NCBI GenBank assembly: GCA_040218145.1
Contig: JAVJQK010000128.1
Span: 180,089 to 244,088 of the forward strand
Reading direction: 5' to 3'
DNA length: 64,000 nt
Origin: Sandaracinaceae bacterium
GTDB taxonomy: Bacteria; Myxococcota_A; Polyangia; Polyangiales; Sandaracinaceae
Both the position numbers and the translations under genes were made by a program. Under the pieces are notes generated by a model, which saw nothing but the letters and a program-made list of their open reading frames with translations, was not told where the DNA came from and searched no databases. Each line of letters begins with the position of its first letter. The first letter of the stretch is position 1. Positions 41,765 through 50,061 of this stretch are shown here, in pieces.

Positions 41765-43804
41765 ATGCTCTACGACGTGCGCCGCCTGCCCCCGCTCCTC
41801 GTCCTCCTCGCCGTCGCATGCGCCGGCCCGCAGAGCGCGCTTCGGTCAGGCGGCCCGCTCACGAGCGAGCCCGAGATCCCTCCCGCCCAGCAGACCACGG
41901 CCCCGCCCGCGGAGCGCCTCGCCTCGAGCCATCGCATCGACGACGCCCGCACGTGGGCGCGGCTCGCCGCGCGGCCGGAGACGGAGACCTTCGCGCACAC
42001 CGAGATCGTGAAGTTCCTGATCGACCTGCAGGACGAGCGGCGGATCTGGTTCACCGACACCGAGCGCTTCGAGATCCACTACCACTTCGCGCGGGACGTG
42101 CTGCACGTCTCGGAGAGCCACGGCGACTTCAACGTGCGCGAGTACCGCCGACCGGAGCGGCGCTTCGTGATGGGCACGCTCGTGCACTACCTCGATCCCG
42201 ATCTCTGGGCGCTCGAGATGGTGGCGGGCGACAACCTGGACGGCCCGCGTGTGCTGGAGGCGTTCGAGCAGGTCCGCGGGGCCGTCTACTTCGGCGACCG
42301 GCTGCGCTACCGGGCGATCAGCCCGCTGCACGAGCGCCGAACGGCGGAGCTGGGCGAGCGGCTCCCGCGGGTCAGCGCGACCGAGGTCTTCCGCGGGGTG
42401 CGCTACCAGCCGCTGACGGAGGGCGTCGCCTTCGGCACGCTGCGCTTCATCCGGGGCCCGCTCGACACGGCGGCGGTCCTGCCCACCGACATCCTCGTGC
42501 TCGAGCAGCTGCCGGACGAGATCCCCGTCGTCAGCGCGGTGATCAGCCAGGAGCTGCAGGCGCCGCTCGGGCACCTCGCGATCCTCTGCGCCACGCGGGG
42601 CACCCCGAACATGGGGCTGCGTGAGGCGCTCTCCGCGCCCGCCCTGAGCGCGCTCGAGGGCCAGCTCGTGCGGCTCGACGTGGCCGCGCAGGAGCACGCG
42701 ATCCGCCCCGCGACCCGCGACGAGGCCGAGCGCTCGTGGGCGGCCCGGCGGCCGAGCCAGGCGCTGACCCCGCAGATCGATCGCGGCCACCGCGCGCTCC
42801 AGGACGTGTGCGACGCGCGCATCGGCGACGCCCCCCGCATCGGCGCGAAGGCGGCGCAGCTCGGCGAGGTCTGCGCGATGGGGCTGCCGACCCCCGGCGG
42901 GTTCGCGGTGCCGTTCTTTCACTACCTCCGGCACCTCTCGCGGCACCACCTGGCGGACGGGCTCGACGCGATGCTCGCCGACGACACCTTCCGCTCCGAT
43001 CCGCGTGCCCGAGCGGAGAACCTGGCCCAGCTGCGCGCGGTGATCGAGCGCTCGGCCGTGGACCCGGCGCTGCTGCGGGACCTTCGTCGACGGATCGCGG
43101 CGTTCCCCGGAGAGCCGCGCGTGATCTTCCGCTCGAGCACCAACGCCGAGGATCTCCCGGGCTTCACGGGGGCGGGGCTCTACCGCTCCATCGTGGTCAG
43201 CGGCGGCGCGTCGGAGGCGGAGATCGCGGACGCGCTCCGGCGGGTGTGGGCGAGCGTCTGGCTCTCGGGCGCGTACGAGGAGCGCGACTGGTACCGGATC
43301 GATCACCGCGAGGTGGCGATGGGCGTGCTGATCCAGCCCTTCGTCGACGGCGCGGTGGCCAACGGCGTCGCGATCACCGCCAACCCCTTCTACGAGGCGC
43401 GCCCCGGCTACTTCATCAACGCGCAGGCGCTCGGCGGCAGCGTGACGGGCGCGGGCGGCGACGAGATCCCCGAGCAGCACCTCATCTACACCTACGCGGA
43501 CGACGGCCCGGAGCTGGAGCTGGTCAGCCGCTCGACGCGGGGGGACGGGGCGCTGCTCCTGGGCGAGCCCGAGCTGATGCAGCTGCACGACGCGCTGCGC
43601 CGCCTCGACTTCGCATTGACGCCCTACTGGTCCGGCCGGGCCAACTCGGTGGACGTGGAGTTCCTGGTCGCGGGCGCCGATCGCCGCGTGGTGATCCTCC
43701 AGGCCCGCCCCTTCTGCGTCCGATACACGGAGGGGCAGCGCGCGCGACACCACGCCGAGCGCGGCGCCTGTCCTCCGCGCGCCTATCCGCCCGCCCGCCC
43801 CTGA
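41765..43804 (+). CDS. Exported PEP-synthase/PPDK-like ATP-grasp protein
   Basis: The protein has 679 residues from ATG 41765. The first 20 residues form a leader with a lipobox-like end (LLVLLAVACAGP). The C-terminal half (about 350-660) is a PEP/pyruvate-binding ATP-grasp domain: RIGAKAAQLGEV, MGLPTPGGFAVPF, VIFRSSTNAEDLPGFTGAG, VWASVWLSGAYEERDW and VDVEFLVAGADRRVVILQARP. The N-terminal half is unassigned and contains a segment (VVSAVISQELQAPLGHLAIL) resembling a PEP-utilising swivel region, with the expected His in GHLAIL. Gene order of the two halves is reversed relative to PEP synthase. An exported ATP-grasp enzyme is unexpected, since ATP is scarce outside the cytoplasm. Confidence 0.72.
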   Translation: MLYDVRRLPPLLVLLAVACAGPQSALRSGGPLTSEPEIPPAQQTTAPPAERLASSHRIDDARTWARLAARPETETFAHTEIVKFLIDLQDERRIWFTDTERFEIHYHFARDVLHVSESHGDFNVREYRRPERRFVMGTLVHYLDPDLWALEMVAGDNLDGPRVLEAFEQVRGAVYFGDRLRYRAISPLHERRTAELGERLPRVSATEVFRGVRYQPLTEGVAFGTLRFIRGPLDTAAVLPTDILVLEQLPDEIPVVSAVISQELQAPLGHLAILCATRGTPNMGLREALSAPALSALEGQLVRLDVAAQEHAIRPATRDEAERSWAARRPSQALTPQIDRGHRALQDVCDARIGDAPRIGAKAAQLGEVCAMGLPTPGGFAVPFFHYLRHLSRHHLADGLDAMLADDTFRSDPRARAENLAQLRAVIERSAVDPALLRDLRRRIAAFPGEPRVIFRSSTNAEDLPGFTGAGLYRSIVVSGGASEAEIADALRRVWASVWLSGAYEERDWYRIDHREVAMGVLIQPFVDGAVANGVAITANPFYEARPGYFINAQALGGSVTGAGGDEIPEQHLIYTYADDGPELELVSRSTRGDGALLLGEPELMQLHDALRRLDFALTPYWSGRANSVDVEFLVAGADRRVVILQARPFCVRYTEGQRARHHAERGACPPRAYPPARP

Positions 43805-43839
43805 CGCGCTTCGCGACGAGTTCGTGGTAGAGGCAAGAG

Positions 43840-44373
43840 ATGCGCGTGTGCGTCTTCTGCGGTTCGTCTCCCGGGTCCCGGCCCATCTACCTCGAGGGCG
43901 CGCGGGCGGTGGGACGCGCCCTCGCCGAGCGTGGGGTCGGCGTGGTCTACGGGGGCGCGTCGGTCGGCTGCATGGGCGCGGTGGCGGACGCCGCGCTCGA
44001 AGCCGGCGGCGAGGTGATCGGCGTGATCCCGCACTCGATGGTCGACCGCGAGCTGGCGCACCCCGGGCTGACCGATTTGCACGTCGTCGAGGGCATGCAC
44101 GAGCGCAAGGCGCTGATGACGGCGCTCAGCGACGCGTTCCTCGCCCTGCCCGGCGGGCACGGGACGCTGGACGAGCTCTTCGAGGCGCTGACCTGGGCCC
44201 AGCTCGGCATCCACGCGCAGCCGATCGGGGTCTGGAACCTCGAGGGATACTGGGACCCGCTCTTCGCGATGCTCGACCGGGTCGTCGAGGAGGGGTTCTT
44301 GCGCCCTCATCACCGGACACTGCTCCTGTCCAGCCACGCTCTCGAGCCGCTGATCGACTCGCTCGTCAGCTGA
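43840..44373 (+). CDS. LOG-family protein (nucleoside 5-monophosphate phosphoribohydrolase)
   Basis: This 177-residue protein has the standard TIGR00730 start VCVFCGSSPGSRP and GVVYGGASVGCMGAVADAAL. The catalytic signature is LPGGHGTLDELFEALTW, with Arg in MHERKALM. LOG proteins cleave nucleoside monophosphates to base and ribose phosphate; plant homologues release active cytokinins. A bacterial role in nucleotide salvage is likely. It follows the ATP-grasp gene by 35 bases on the same strand. Confidence 0.9.
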   Translation: MRVCVFCGSSPGSRPIYLEGARAVGRALAERGVGVVYGGASVGCMGAVADAALEAGGEVIGVIPHSMVDRELAHPGLTDLHVVEGMHERKALMTALSDAFLALPGGHGTLDELFEALTWAQLGIHAQPIGVWNLEGYWDPLFAMLDRVVEEGFLRPHHRTLLLSSHALEPLIDSLVS

Positions 44374-44434
44374 CCCCTGGCCGGATTGCACCCCGCGGGC
44401 GCGTGCGTACCTGCCGCTCGAACGCGAGGAGTCC

Positions 44435-45037
44435 ATGAGCGAAGACACGAGCAAGACAGGTGCGTCCTCCAACGGGGCGATTCGAATCGTGGTGGGCGTC
44501 GACTTCACCGAGGTCGGAGACGTCGCCCTCGACGAAGCCATCCGATACGCGCGGCGGCTGGAGACGAGCGAGCTCCACCCGGTCTTCGTGATCACCGAGC
44601 GCGTCAAGAACCACCTGGAGGAGGTCAACCGTCACCTAGACGAGGCCTACAAGGCGCTCCGAAAGCGGGTGGTCGACCACTGCGAGGCGCTCGCCGAGCA
44701 GTGGGAGCAGCACATCTTCTTCCACGTGCGCCTCTCGAAGGAGCCGGCCGAAGCCATCCATCAGGTCGCGATCGACATCGACGCGGACGCGATCTTCGTC
44801 GGCACCCACGGCCGCCGTGGGGTGCAGAAGATGCTGCTCGGGTCGGTGGCGGAGCAGCTGGTCCGCACGGCGCACGTCCCGGTCATGGTGGCGCGCCCGA
44901 ACGAGCTGTCGGAGCTCGAGAAGACGCCCAAGCCCGAGCCCGCGGTGCCGGGCGAGGACATTCACCACGCCCGCGTGATGGCCACCGAGCACATCGCCTT
45001 CGGCAAGCGCCCGAGTCACATCGCGTACCTCATCTAG
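44435..45037 (+). CDS. Universal stress protein (UspA family)
   Basis: The protein has 200 residues, longer than the usual 140-160 because of N- and C-terminal extensions. GGAG precedes the ATG at 44435. The Usp core begins IRIVVGVDFTEVGDVALDEA. The ATP-binding signature is FVGTHGRRGVQKMLLGSVAE, then VRTAHVPVMVARP, matching the ATP-binding class (G-2x-G-9x-G(S/T)). The 40-residue tail after the core (ELEKTPKPEPAVPGEDIHHA) is acidic and proline-rich. It probably responds to energy or oxidative stress in the cytoplasm. Confidence 0.88.
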   Translation: MSEDTSKTGASSNGAIRIVVGVDFTEVGDVALDEAIRYARRLETSELHPVFVITERVKNHLEEVNRHLDEAYKALRKRVVDHCEALAEQWEQHIFFHVRLSKEPAEAIHQVAIDIDADAIFVGTHGRRGVQKMLLGSVAEQLVRTAHVPVMVARPNELSELEKTPKPEPAVPGEDIHHARVMATEHIAFGKRPSHIAYLI

Positions 45038-45054
45038 AGACACCAATCTAGAGA
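45032..45054. repeat. 9-bp direct repeat at the UspA stop codon
   Basis: ATCTAGAGA occurs at 45032-45040 (containing the TAG stop) and again at 45046-45054. The two copies are 14 bases apart. No function is known; the region may be part of the promoter of the kinase gene that follows. Confidence 0.4.
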
Positions 45055-45106
45055 TGCGAGGAACCCTCTCTATCGCTGCCTGGCCGGTCTGAGGCAGGAT
45101 GGCGGT

Positions 45107-47467
45107 GTGGAGGAGGACGGGGGGACACCGGCCCGCTCACCGAGCATGGAGACGGTGGGCGACAGGGAGGCGGAGCGTGAGGAGCGGGCGAGCACCGTGC
45201 CCCGCTCCGAGCCGTCCGGTCCGCGACCCGGCGACGGGCGTTACCGGATCGAGCACGAGATCGGGCGCGGCGGCATGGGGCGGGTCTTCCTCGCCGAGGA
45301 CCAGCGGCTCGGTCGGCGCGTCGCTCTGAAGACGCGGCTCGGCGAGGGCGAGCGCGCGGCAGCGCGCTTCCACCAAGAGGCGCGCGCGACCGCGCAGCTC
45401 GAGCATCCGAACATCGTGCCGGTCTACGACCTCGACCACGACGAGGAGGGACAGACCCGCTTCACGATGCGCCTGGTGGAGGGACGCCCGCTGGCGGAGG
45501 TGCTCCAGTCGCTCGCGCGCGGCGAGGGGACGATGGCGCGCGCGTTCGGCCCCGCCGAGCTGCTGCTGGTGTTCACCAAGGTCTGCGACGCGGTCGCGTA
45601 CGCCCACAGCCGCGGCGTGCTGCACCGCGATCTCAAGCCCGACAACATCATGCTCGGCCGCTACGGCGAGGCGTTCGTGATGGACTGGGGCCTGGCGCGC
45701 GTCGGCGACGTGGACGTCGGACCCGGCGTCGGCCCCGACCGGATCAAGTCCGACAGCGGCGAGCAGATCACCATCGTTGGATCCGTCGTCGGCACGCCCG
45801 GGTACATGTCTCCCGAGCAAGCCCGAGGCGCGCGCGAGGAGGTGGACGCGCGCAGCGACGTCTTCTCGCTCGGCGCCATCCTCTACGAGATCCTCACCTA
45901 CCGACGCGCCTTCGCGGGCGATCACACCGCGGCGCTGATCGCGGCGACGATCCTGGCCGAGGTCGTGCCGCCGACGCAGGTCGTCCCCGATCGGCCGATC
46001 GTCGCCGCGCTCGAGCCCGCCTGCATGCGAGCCCTCGCGCGAGATCCCGACGACCGCTTCGACTCGGTGCGCGCGCTCCGGGACGCGGTCGCCGAGGCGC
46101 TGGAGGGCTCCCGGGAGGCCGCGCGTCGACGCGCCACCGCGGAGGAGCGGCTCGAGACCTCGCGCGCCCATCAGCTCGAGCACGATCGGCTCGGCGCGCA
46201 GGCGCGGGACCGTCGCGCGGACGCGGAGCGGAGGCTCGCGGAGCTCCCCGTGACCGCCGTCCCGGAGCGCGAGGCGTTGTTCGACGAGCTGGGCGACGTC
46301 GAGGCGCTCGAGGCGCGCGCGCGCGCCGCGTTCTGGGAGGCCTACGGGCGGCTGATCAGCGGGGTGCGCGAAGACCCGAGCTTTCAGCCCGCGCGGGAGG
46401 CGCTGATCGAGCTGCTGCTGTCCCGCGCGGGCGAGCTGCGACGGAACGGCGACAGCTCGACCGCGGCCGATCTCGAGGCGATCGCACGGCAGCACGACCG
46501 GGAGCGCGCCGAGGCGCGGCTCGACGACCCCGCGCACCTCACGGTGGAGAGCACCCCTCCGGGCGCGACGGTGTCGGTCGTGCGGTTCGTCGAGCGCGGG
46601 CCTCTGTGGGAAGAGCGAGCGGCCTCGGGCCCCGAGCTCACCCCGGGCGCGTACGCCGCCGATCTCCGCCTCCCCGATCGGCCGGCGGTGCGCGCGACGT
46701 TCCGCCTCGCACCCGGCGAGCGGCGCAACCTGAAGGTGCGCCTGCCCGAAATGGGCGCGGTGGAGGAGGGCTTCGTCTACGTGCCCGGGGGCGCCTACCT
46801 CGTCGGCGGAGATCGGCTGGCGCCCGAGGCGGGGCCCCGCGCCGAGATCACGCTCCGCGGCTTCGCCATCGCGACCCACCTCGTGACCATGAAGGAGTAC
46901 GCGGCGTTCCTGAACGCCCTCGACCACGAGGAGGCCGCGCGCCGCGCGCCTCGGATCGGCAACACGCCCTACTGGACGCCCGCGAACGGCCGCTACGAGG
47001 TGCCCTTCACCGACCCGGACGGCGACGAGATCGGCGCCGACTGGCCGGTGTGCATGCTCTCCGCGAGCGACGCCGACGCCTACGCACGGTGGCGTAGCGC
47101 GCAGACCGGTCGGTTGGTCCGGCTCCCGACTTCGGACGAGTGGGAGGTCGCGGCGGGGGGCGGGGACGGGCGCGTCTTCCCGTGGGGAGACGGCTTCGAC
47201 CCGTCGCTCTGTCGCATGCTGACGAGCGCCCCGCGCGCCGGGCCGTGCCCGGTCGGCTCCTATCCCCGGGATCGGTCGCCCTTCGGCGTGCTCGACGCGG
47301 CCGGGCTCGTACGGGAGCACACCTCGACCGAGATCGATGGACAACGTATCGTGCGGGGCGGCGCGTGGCCCGCCGCGCCCGTCCAGTGTCGGATCGGGCG
47401 CAGGAGCCTCCTCGGGCCCGACGAGACCTACGTGACCTTCGGCTTCCGCCTCGCTCACGACATGTGA
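45107..47467 (+). CDS. Ser/Thr kinase fused to a formylglycine-generating-enzyme-like (FGE/SUMF1) domain
   Basis: The protein has 786 residues from GTG 45107; ATG 45146 is an alternative. Kinase motifs (about 45-310) are GRGGMGRVFLAE, VALK, HRDLKPDNIML and MDWGLARVGD (DWG in place of DFG), then GYMSPEQARG. A coiled-coil Arg/Glu/Ala region (about 330-480) and a PEGA-like strand pair (TVESTPPGATVSVVRF) follow. The C-terminal FGE-sulfatase domain (about 545-786) has FVYVPGGAYLVGGD, VTMKEYAAFLNAL, RLPTSDEWEVAAGGG, FPWGD and IVRGGAW. No membrane helix is seen, so it is likely cytoplasmic. In bacteria such FGE domains are often carbohydrate- or signal-binding rather than catalytic. Confidence 0.88.
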   Translation: MEEDGGTPARSPSMETVGDREAEREERASTVPRSEPSGPRPGDGRYRIEHEIGRGGMGRVFLAEDQRLGRRVALKTRLGEGERAAARFHQEARATAQLEHPNIVPVYDLDHDEEGQTRFTMRLVEGRPLAEVLQSLARGEGTMARAFGPAELLLVFTKVCDAVAYAHSRGVLHRDLKPDNIMLGRYGEAFVMDWGLARVGDVDVGPGVGPDRIKSDSGEQITIVGSVVGTPGYMSPEQARGAREEVDARSDVFSLGAILYEILTYRRAFAGDHTAALIAATILAEVVPPTQVVPDRPIVAALEPACMRALARDPDDRFDSVRALRDAVAEALEGSREAARRRATAEERLETSRAHQLEHDRLGAQARDRRADAERRLAELPVTAVPEREALFDELGDVEALEARARAAFWEAYGRLISGVREDPSFQPAREALIELLLSRAGELRRNGDSSTAADLEAIARQHDRERAEARLDDPAHLTVESTPPGATVSVVRFVERGPLWEERAASGPELTPGAYAADLRLPDRPAVRATFRLAPGERRNLKVRLPEMGAVEEGFVYVPGGAYLVGGDRLAPEAGPRAEITLRGFAIATHLVTMKEYAAFLNALDHEEAARRAPRIGNTPYWTPANGRYEVPFTDPDGDEIGADWPVCMLSASDADAYARWRSAQTGRLVRLPTSDEWEVAAGGGDGRVFPWGDGFDPSLCRMLTSAPRAGPCPVGSYPRDRSPFGVLDAAGLVREHTSTEIDGQRIVRGGAWPAAPVQCRIGRRSLLGPDETYVTFGFRLAHDM

Positions 47468-47477
47468 GCAGGAGTGG

Positions 47478-48158
47478 TCAGGGTCGCTTGATCAGCTCGG
47501 GCGGGTTCGGGGTCAGCGTGAGCGGACCGAGGAACTGCGTCCACGGGGCCCTCTGCTCGAGCGGCGCCAGGTAGTCGAAGACCCTGGGGAAAGCCGAGCT
47601 CGTGAAGAACTGGTCGCTCGGGTCGAGGATGCGCAGGTAGCTGAGCGCGACGCCGACGGTGAGGTCGGCCATGCTGTAGACGCCAGCGGAGTGCGCCTGG
47701 TGGCTCGCCTCGAAGTTCAGGAACTTCCCCTTGTCCGGCACCTGCGGCTCGAGGAACGAGACCGCGTCCTTGGCGGCGGTCCACGCGCGGCTGAACGCGC
47801 TGGGGTCGCCCGGGAAGTTCACCAGCCCCTCCATCAGGAGGGTCTGCACCGCGGGGACGAGGACGCGCGAGCCCCACCCGGTCCACTTCAACGTCAGCGG
47901 GACGAGGCACGGCACGGGCGGGATGTAGTCGATGCCCGGCGCCCGCTCCTGGATGTAGCCCAGGCCTCCGAGCCCGCCCCACACCTCGTAGGGCTGCTGG
48001 TTCCAGCTCACGGTGTCGATCAGCTTCGGAGGCGAGAGCGCGGGGTCGCTCGACGGCAGGGTCACGGCGATGGTGGGCTGCACCTGCGCCTCCTGACACC
48101 CGATCCTGACGGCCATGGACTGCGGCCAGTAGTCGTAGTGGTGTAGCGTGATCGTCAT
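47478..48158 (-). CDS. Divergent glutathione S-transferase-like protein
   Basis: The protein has 226 residues from ATG 48158, with a very strong ribosome binding site (GGGAGGGAAG). The C-terminal half has the helical pattern of GST proteins: SAGVYSMADLTVGVALSYLR matches the conserved N-capping Asp motif, and FPRVFDYLAPLEQRAPW the last helix. The N-terminal 80 residues are atypical: MTITLHHYDYWPQSMAVRI has the shape of the thioredoxin-fold start but lacks a clear catalytic Ser/Tyr/Cys pattern, and an Ile-Pro-Pro rich loop follows. It may be a GST fold used for a non-glutathione purpose. Confidence 0.55.
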   Translation of the reverse strand: MTITLHHYDYWPQSMAVRIGCQEAQVQPTIAVTLPSSDPALSPPKLIDTVSWNQQPYEVWGGLGGLGYIQERAPGIDYIPPVPCLVPLTLKWTGWGSRVLVPAVQTLLMEGLVNFPGDPSAFSRAWTAAKDAVSFLEPQVPDKGKFLNFEASHQAHSAGVYSMADLTVGVALSYLRILDPSDQFFTSSAFPRVFDYLAPLEQRAPWTQFLGPLTLTPNPPELIKRP

Positions 48159-48235
48159 CTTCCCTCCCTCTCTCGGAAGCCAAGCTACCGGAGCGAGCAA
48201 CGAAAGATCCATAGAGAACGCATGACCAGCGCCGG

Positions 48236-50038
48236 TCAGCGAGGGGAGTAGCCGAGCGCGCCCGCGAGGCAGAGCTCGCGGATCCACGCGTCGCCGCTCG
48301 TCGGGAAGCCCTCGCTCGGCGCGTCGAGGTCCGCGTCGATCGCGGCGACGATCTCCCCCGCCTCGGCCGCCCCCTCGAGCGCAGCCCAGACCCGCGCGAC
48401 CGCGTCGGGGAGGGGGACGACGCTCACCTCGTCGAAGAAGGCTCCGACCAGCAGCGTGACGGGCGCGCGCGCGGGCGAGGTCAGCTCGCCTTCGGCGAAC
48501 GCCGCATGAGCCGTCAACACGTCGTGCTCGCAGTGAACGAGGCCGAAGGCGCCGCTCTTCATGACGCGGCCGTCCAGCAGGTCCGGCAGGTGGTCGGGAT
48601 CGGCGCACAGGCGCTCGACTCCGTCGTCTCGCTTCGCGCCCGCGATCGCGGCCTCGAACGCGGCCATCTCGCGCACCGCGGGCGGCGCGTCCTCGAGCCA
48701 CGCGCAGGCGCGGTGGTGGAGCGGCGCGCGGTCGAGGATGGCCTCGCTCGCGGCGAAGCGGGCGAGCGCGTCCGGCTGATCGAGGAGGGCCCAGGCGCAG
48801 GGGACCACCTGCCCGACGCCGTCGGCGAGCGCGTCGAGCGCGCGACCCTCCGACGAGCCATCGGCCAGCACCACCGCCGCCCGCTCCCGGCCGAGCGCGT
48901 CCCGGACGCGCGCCCGCCACGCGTCGACGTCGCACGGCGCGCCGCGGAGCACCGCCGCGGCGTCCGCGTAGTCGTCCTCGAGGTCCTCGTCCGCGCCGTC
49001 GCCGAGGTGCCCCGCCCGCAAGAGGAGGTCCCAGACCGTGCGCCGCGCGCGGCGCTCCGCCGCCTCCTCGTAGTCGACGCGCAGAGGCGAGAACAGGAGC
49101 CGATCGAAGAGCGCCTCCACCCGGTCGCGGTAGACGCCGATGTCGCTCGCGCGCGTCTCCTCCGGCACGATCGAGAGCGCCGCCGCGACGTCCGGGCTGG
49201 TCAGACGCGCGTGGTGACCGACGACGTACGCGGTGGCGTCGCTCGAGCTGTCGAGGAAGGGGTGCGGGGCCGGCACGCGGACCCCTCGCGCGCGCTCCGC
49301 GTCGATGGCCGACAGCTCGCGCTCGAAGTGGGCGATCCCGTCCCGAAGCTGCGCCACCGTCCGGCGCGCCCGCGCCACGAGCGCCGCGTCGTCCTCGACC
49401 CGCCAGCGGGCGTGCGCCAGACGCGTGGCCGGAGACGCGCCCGCCGCCTTGCGGTCGAAGGCCCCCTCCTCGAGGCGCATCACCTGCTCGGGGCCGTACC
49501 AGAGCACGACCGGCGCCAGCTCGTTGAGGCGCGCCGAGAGGTAGAGCTCCCAGCGGGTCAGCCCGGGGCGCCAGAAGAAGCCCGCCGCGCGGTGCATCAT
49601 CTCGTGCGGGCCCCACTTGCTCACGTGCGCGGGGTCGTAGATGGCGTGCGGCGCGTCCGCGGTGAAGCCCTGGTACTTGCCCGTCGCGAGCACGCCCCGG
49701 TCCCAGACGTCGTGCTCGGGGTCGGCGACCTCGGGCGCGAGGTGCTCGGTCCAGTCGACGCTCGCGCGGAGCTCCCGATGCCTCGACGTCGCGCCCACCT
49801 GCACCCCGAGGGCGACCGCGCGCACCGCGAAGGGAGAGGCGACGACCTCCGCGAGGGGCAGGCCGGCCGCGCGCGCCAGCGGCGCGAGGTCCGGCTCGCG
49901 CAGGCTTCGGGCCAACGACACGCACGCCTCGACGAGGTCGTCGTCGGACGCCTCGCGCACGGCGCGGCGGCGGGCCGCGGGGTCGGGTCCGGTGAAGGGC
50001 AGTCCAGGCAGCTCGAGCGGGCTCACGGCGCGGAGCAT
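48236..50038 (-). CDS. Uncharacterised 600-residue protein with HExxH motif
   Basis: The protein begins MLRAVSPLELPGLPFTGP and has no signal peptide or membrane helix. Residues 141-150 contain KWGPHEMMHR, a zinc-protease-like HExxH, with Glu164 and Glu173 downstream in RWELYLSARLNELAP as possible third ligands. Most of the remainder is helical, Ala/Arg/Asp-rich and without recognised domains. A short segment (VVPCAWALLDQPDALARF) resembles an insertion. The gene is divergent from the arrestin-fold gene by only 23 bases, suggesting shared regulation. A metal-dependent hydrolase is a hypothesis; a structural His pair is the alternative. Confidence 0.6.
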   Translation of the reverse strand: MLRAVSPLELPGLPFTGPDPAARRRAVREASDDDLVEACVSLARSLREPDLAPLARAAGLPLAEVVASPFAVRAVALGVQVGATSRHRELRASVDWTEHLAPEVADPEHDVWDRGVLATGKYQGFTADAPHAIYDPAHVSKWGPHEMMHRAAGFFWRPGLTRWELYLSARLNELAPVVLWYGPEQVMRLEEGAFDRKAAGASPATRLAHARWRVEDDAALVARARRTVAQLRDGIAHFERELSAIDAERARGVRVPAPHPFLDSSSDATAYVVGHHARLTSPDVAAALSIVPEETRASDIGVYRDRVEALFDRLLFSPLRVDYEEAAERRARRTVWDLLLRAGHLGDGADEDLEDDYADAAAVLRGAPCDVDAWRARVRDALGRERAAVVLADGSSEGRALDALADGVGQVVPCAWALLDQPDALARFAASEAILDRAPLHHRACAWLEDAPPAVREMAAFEAAIAGAKRDDGVERLCADPDHLPDLLDGRVMKSGAFGLVHCEHDVLTAHAAFAEGELTSPARAPVTLLVGAFFDEVSVVPLPDAVARVWAALEGAAEAGEIVAAIDADLDAPSEGFPTSGDAWIRELCLAGALGYSPR

Positions 50039-50061
50039 GACCTGATACCGTCGGGCGCGCG

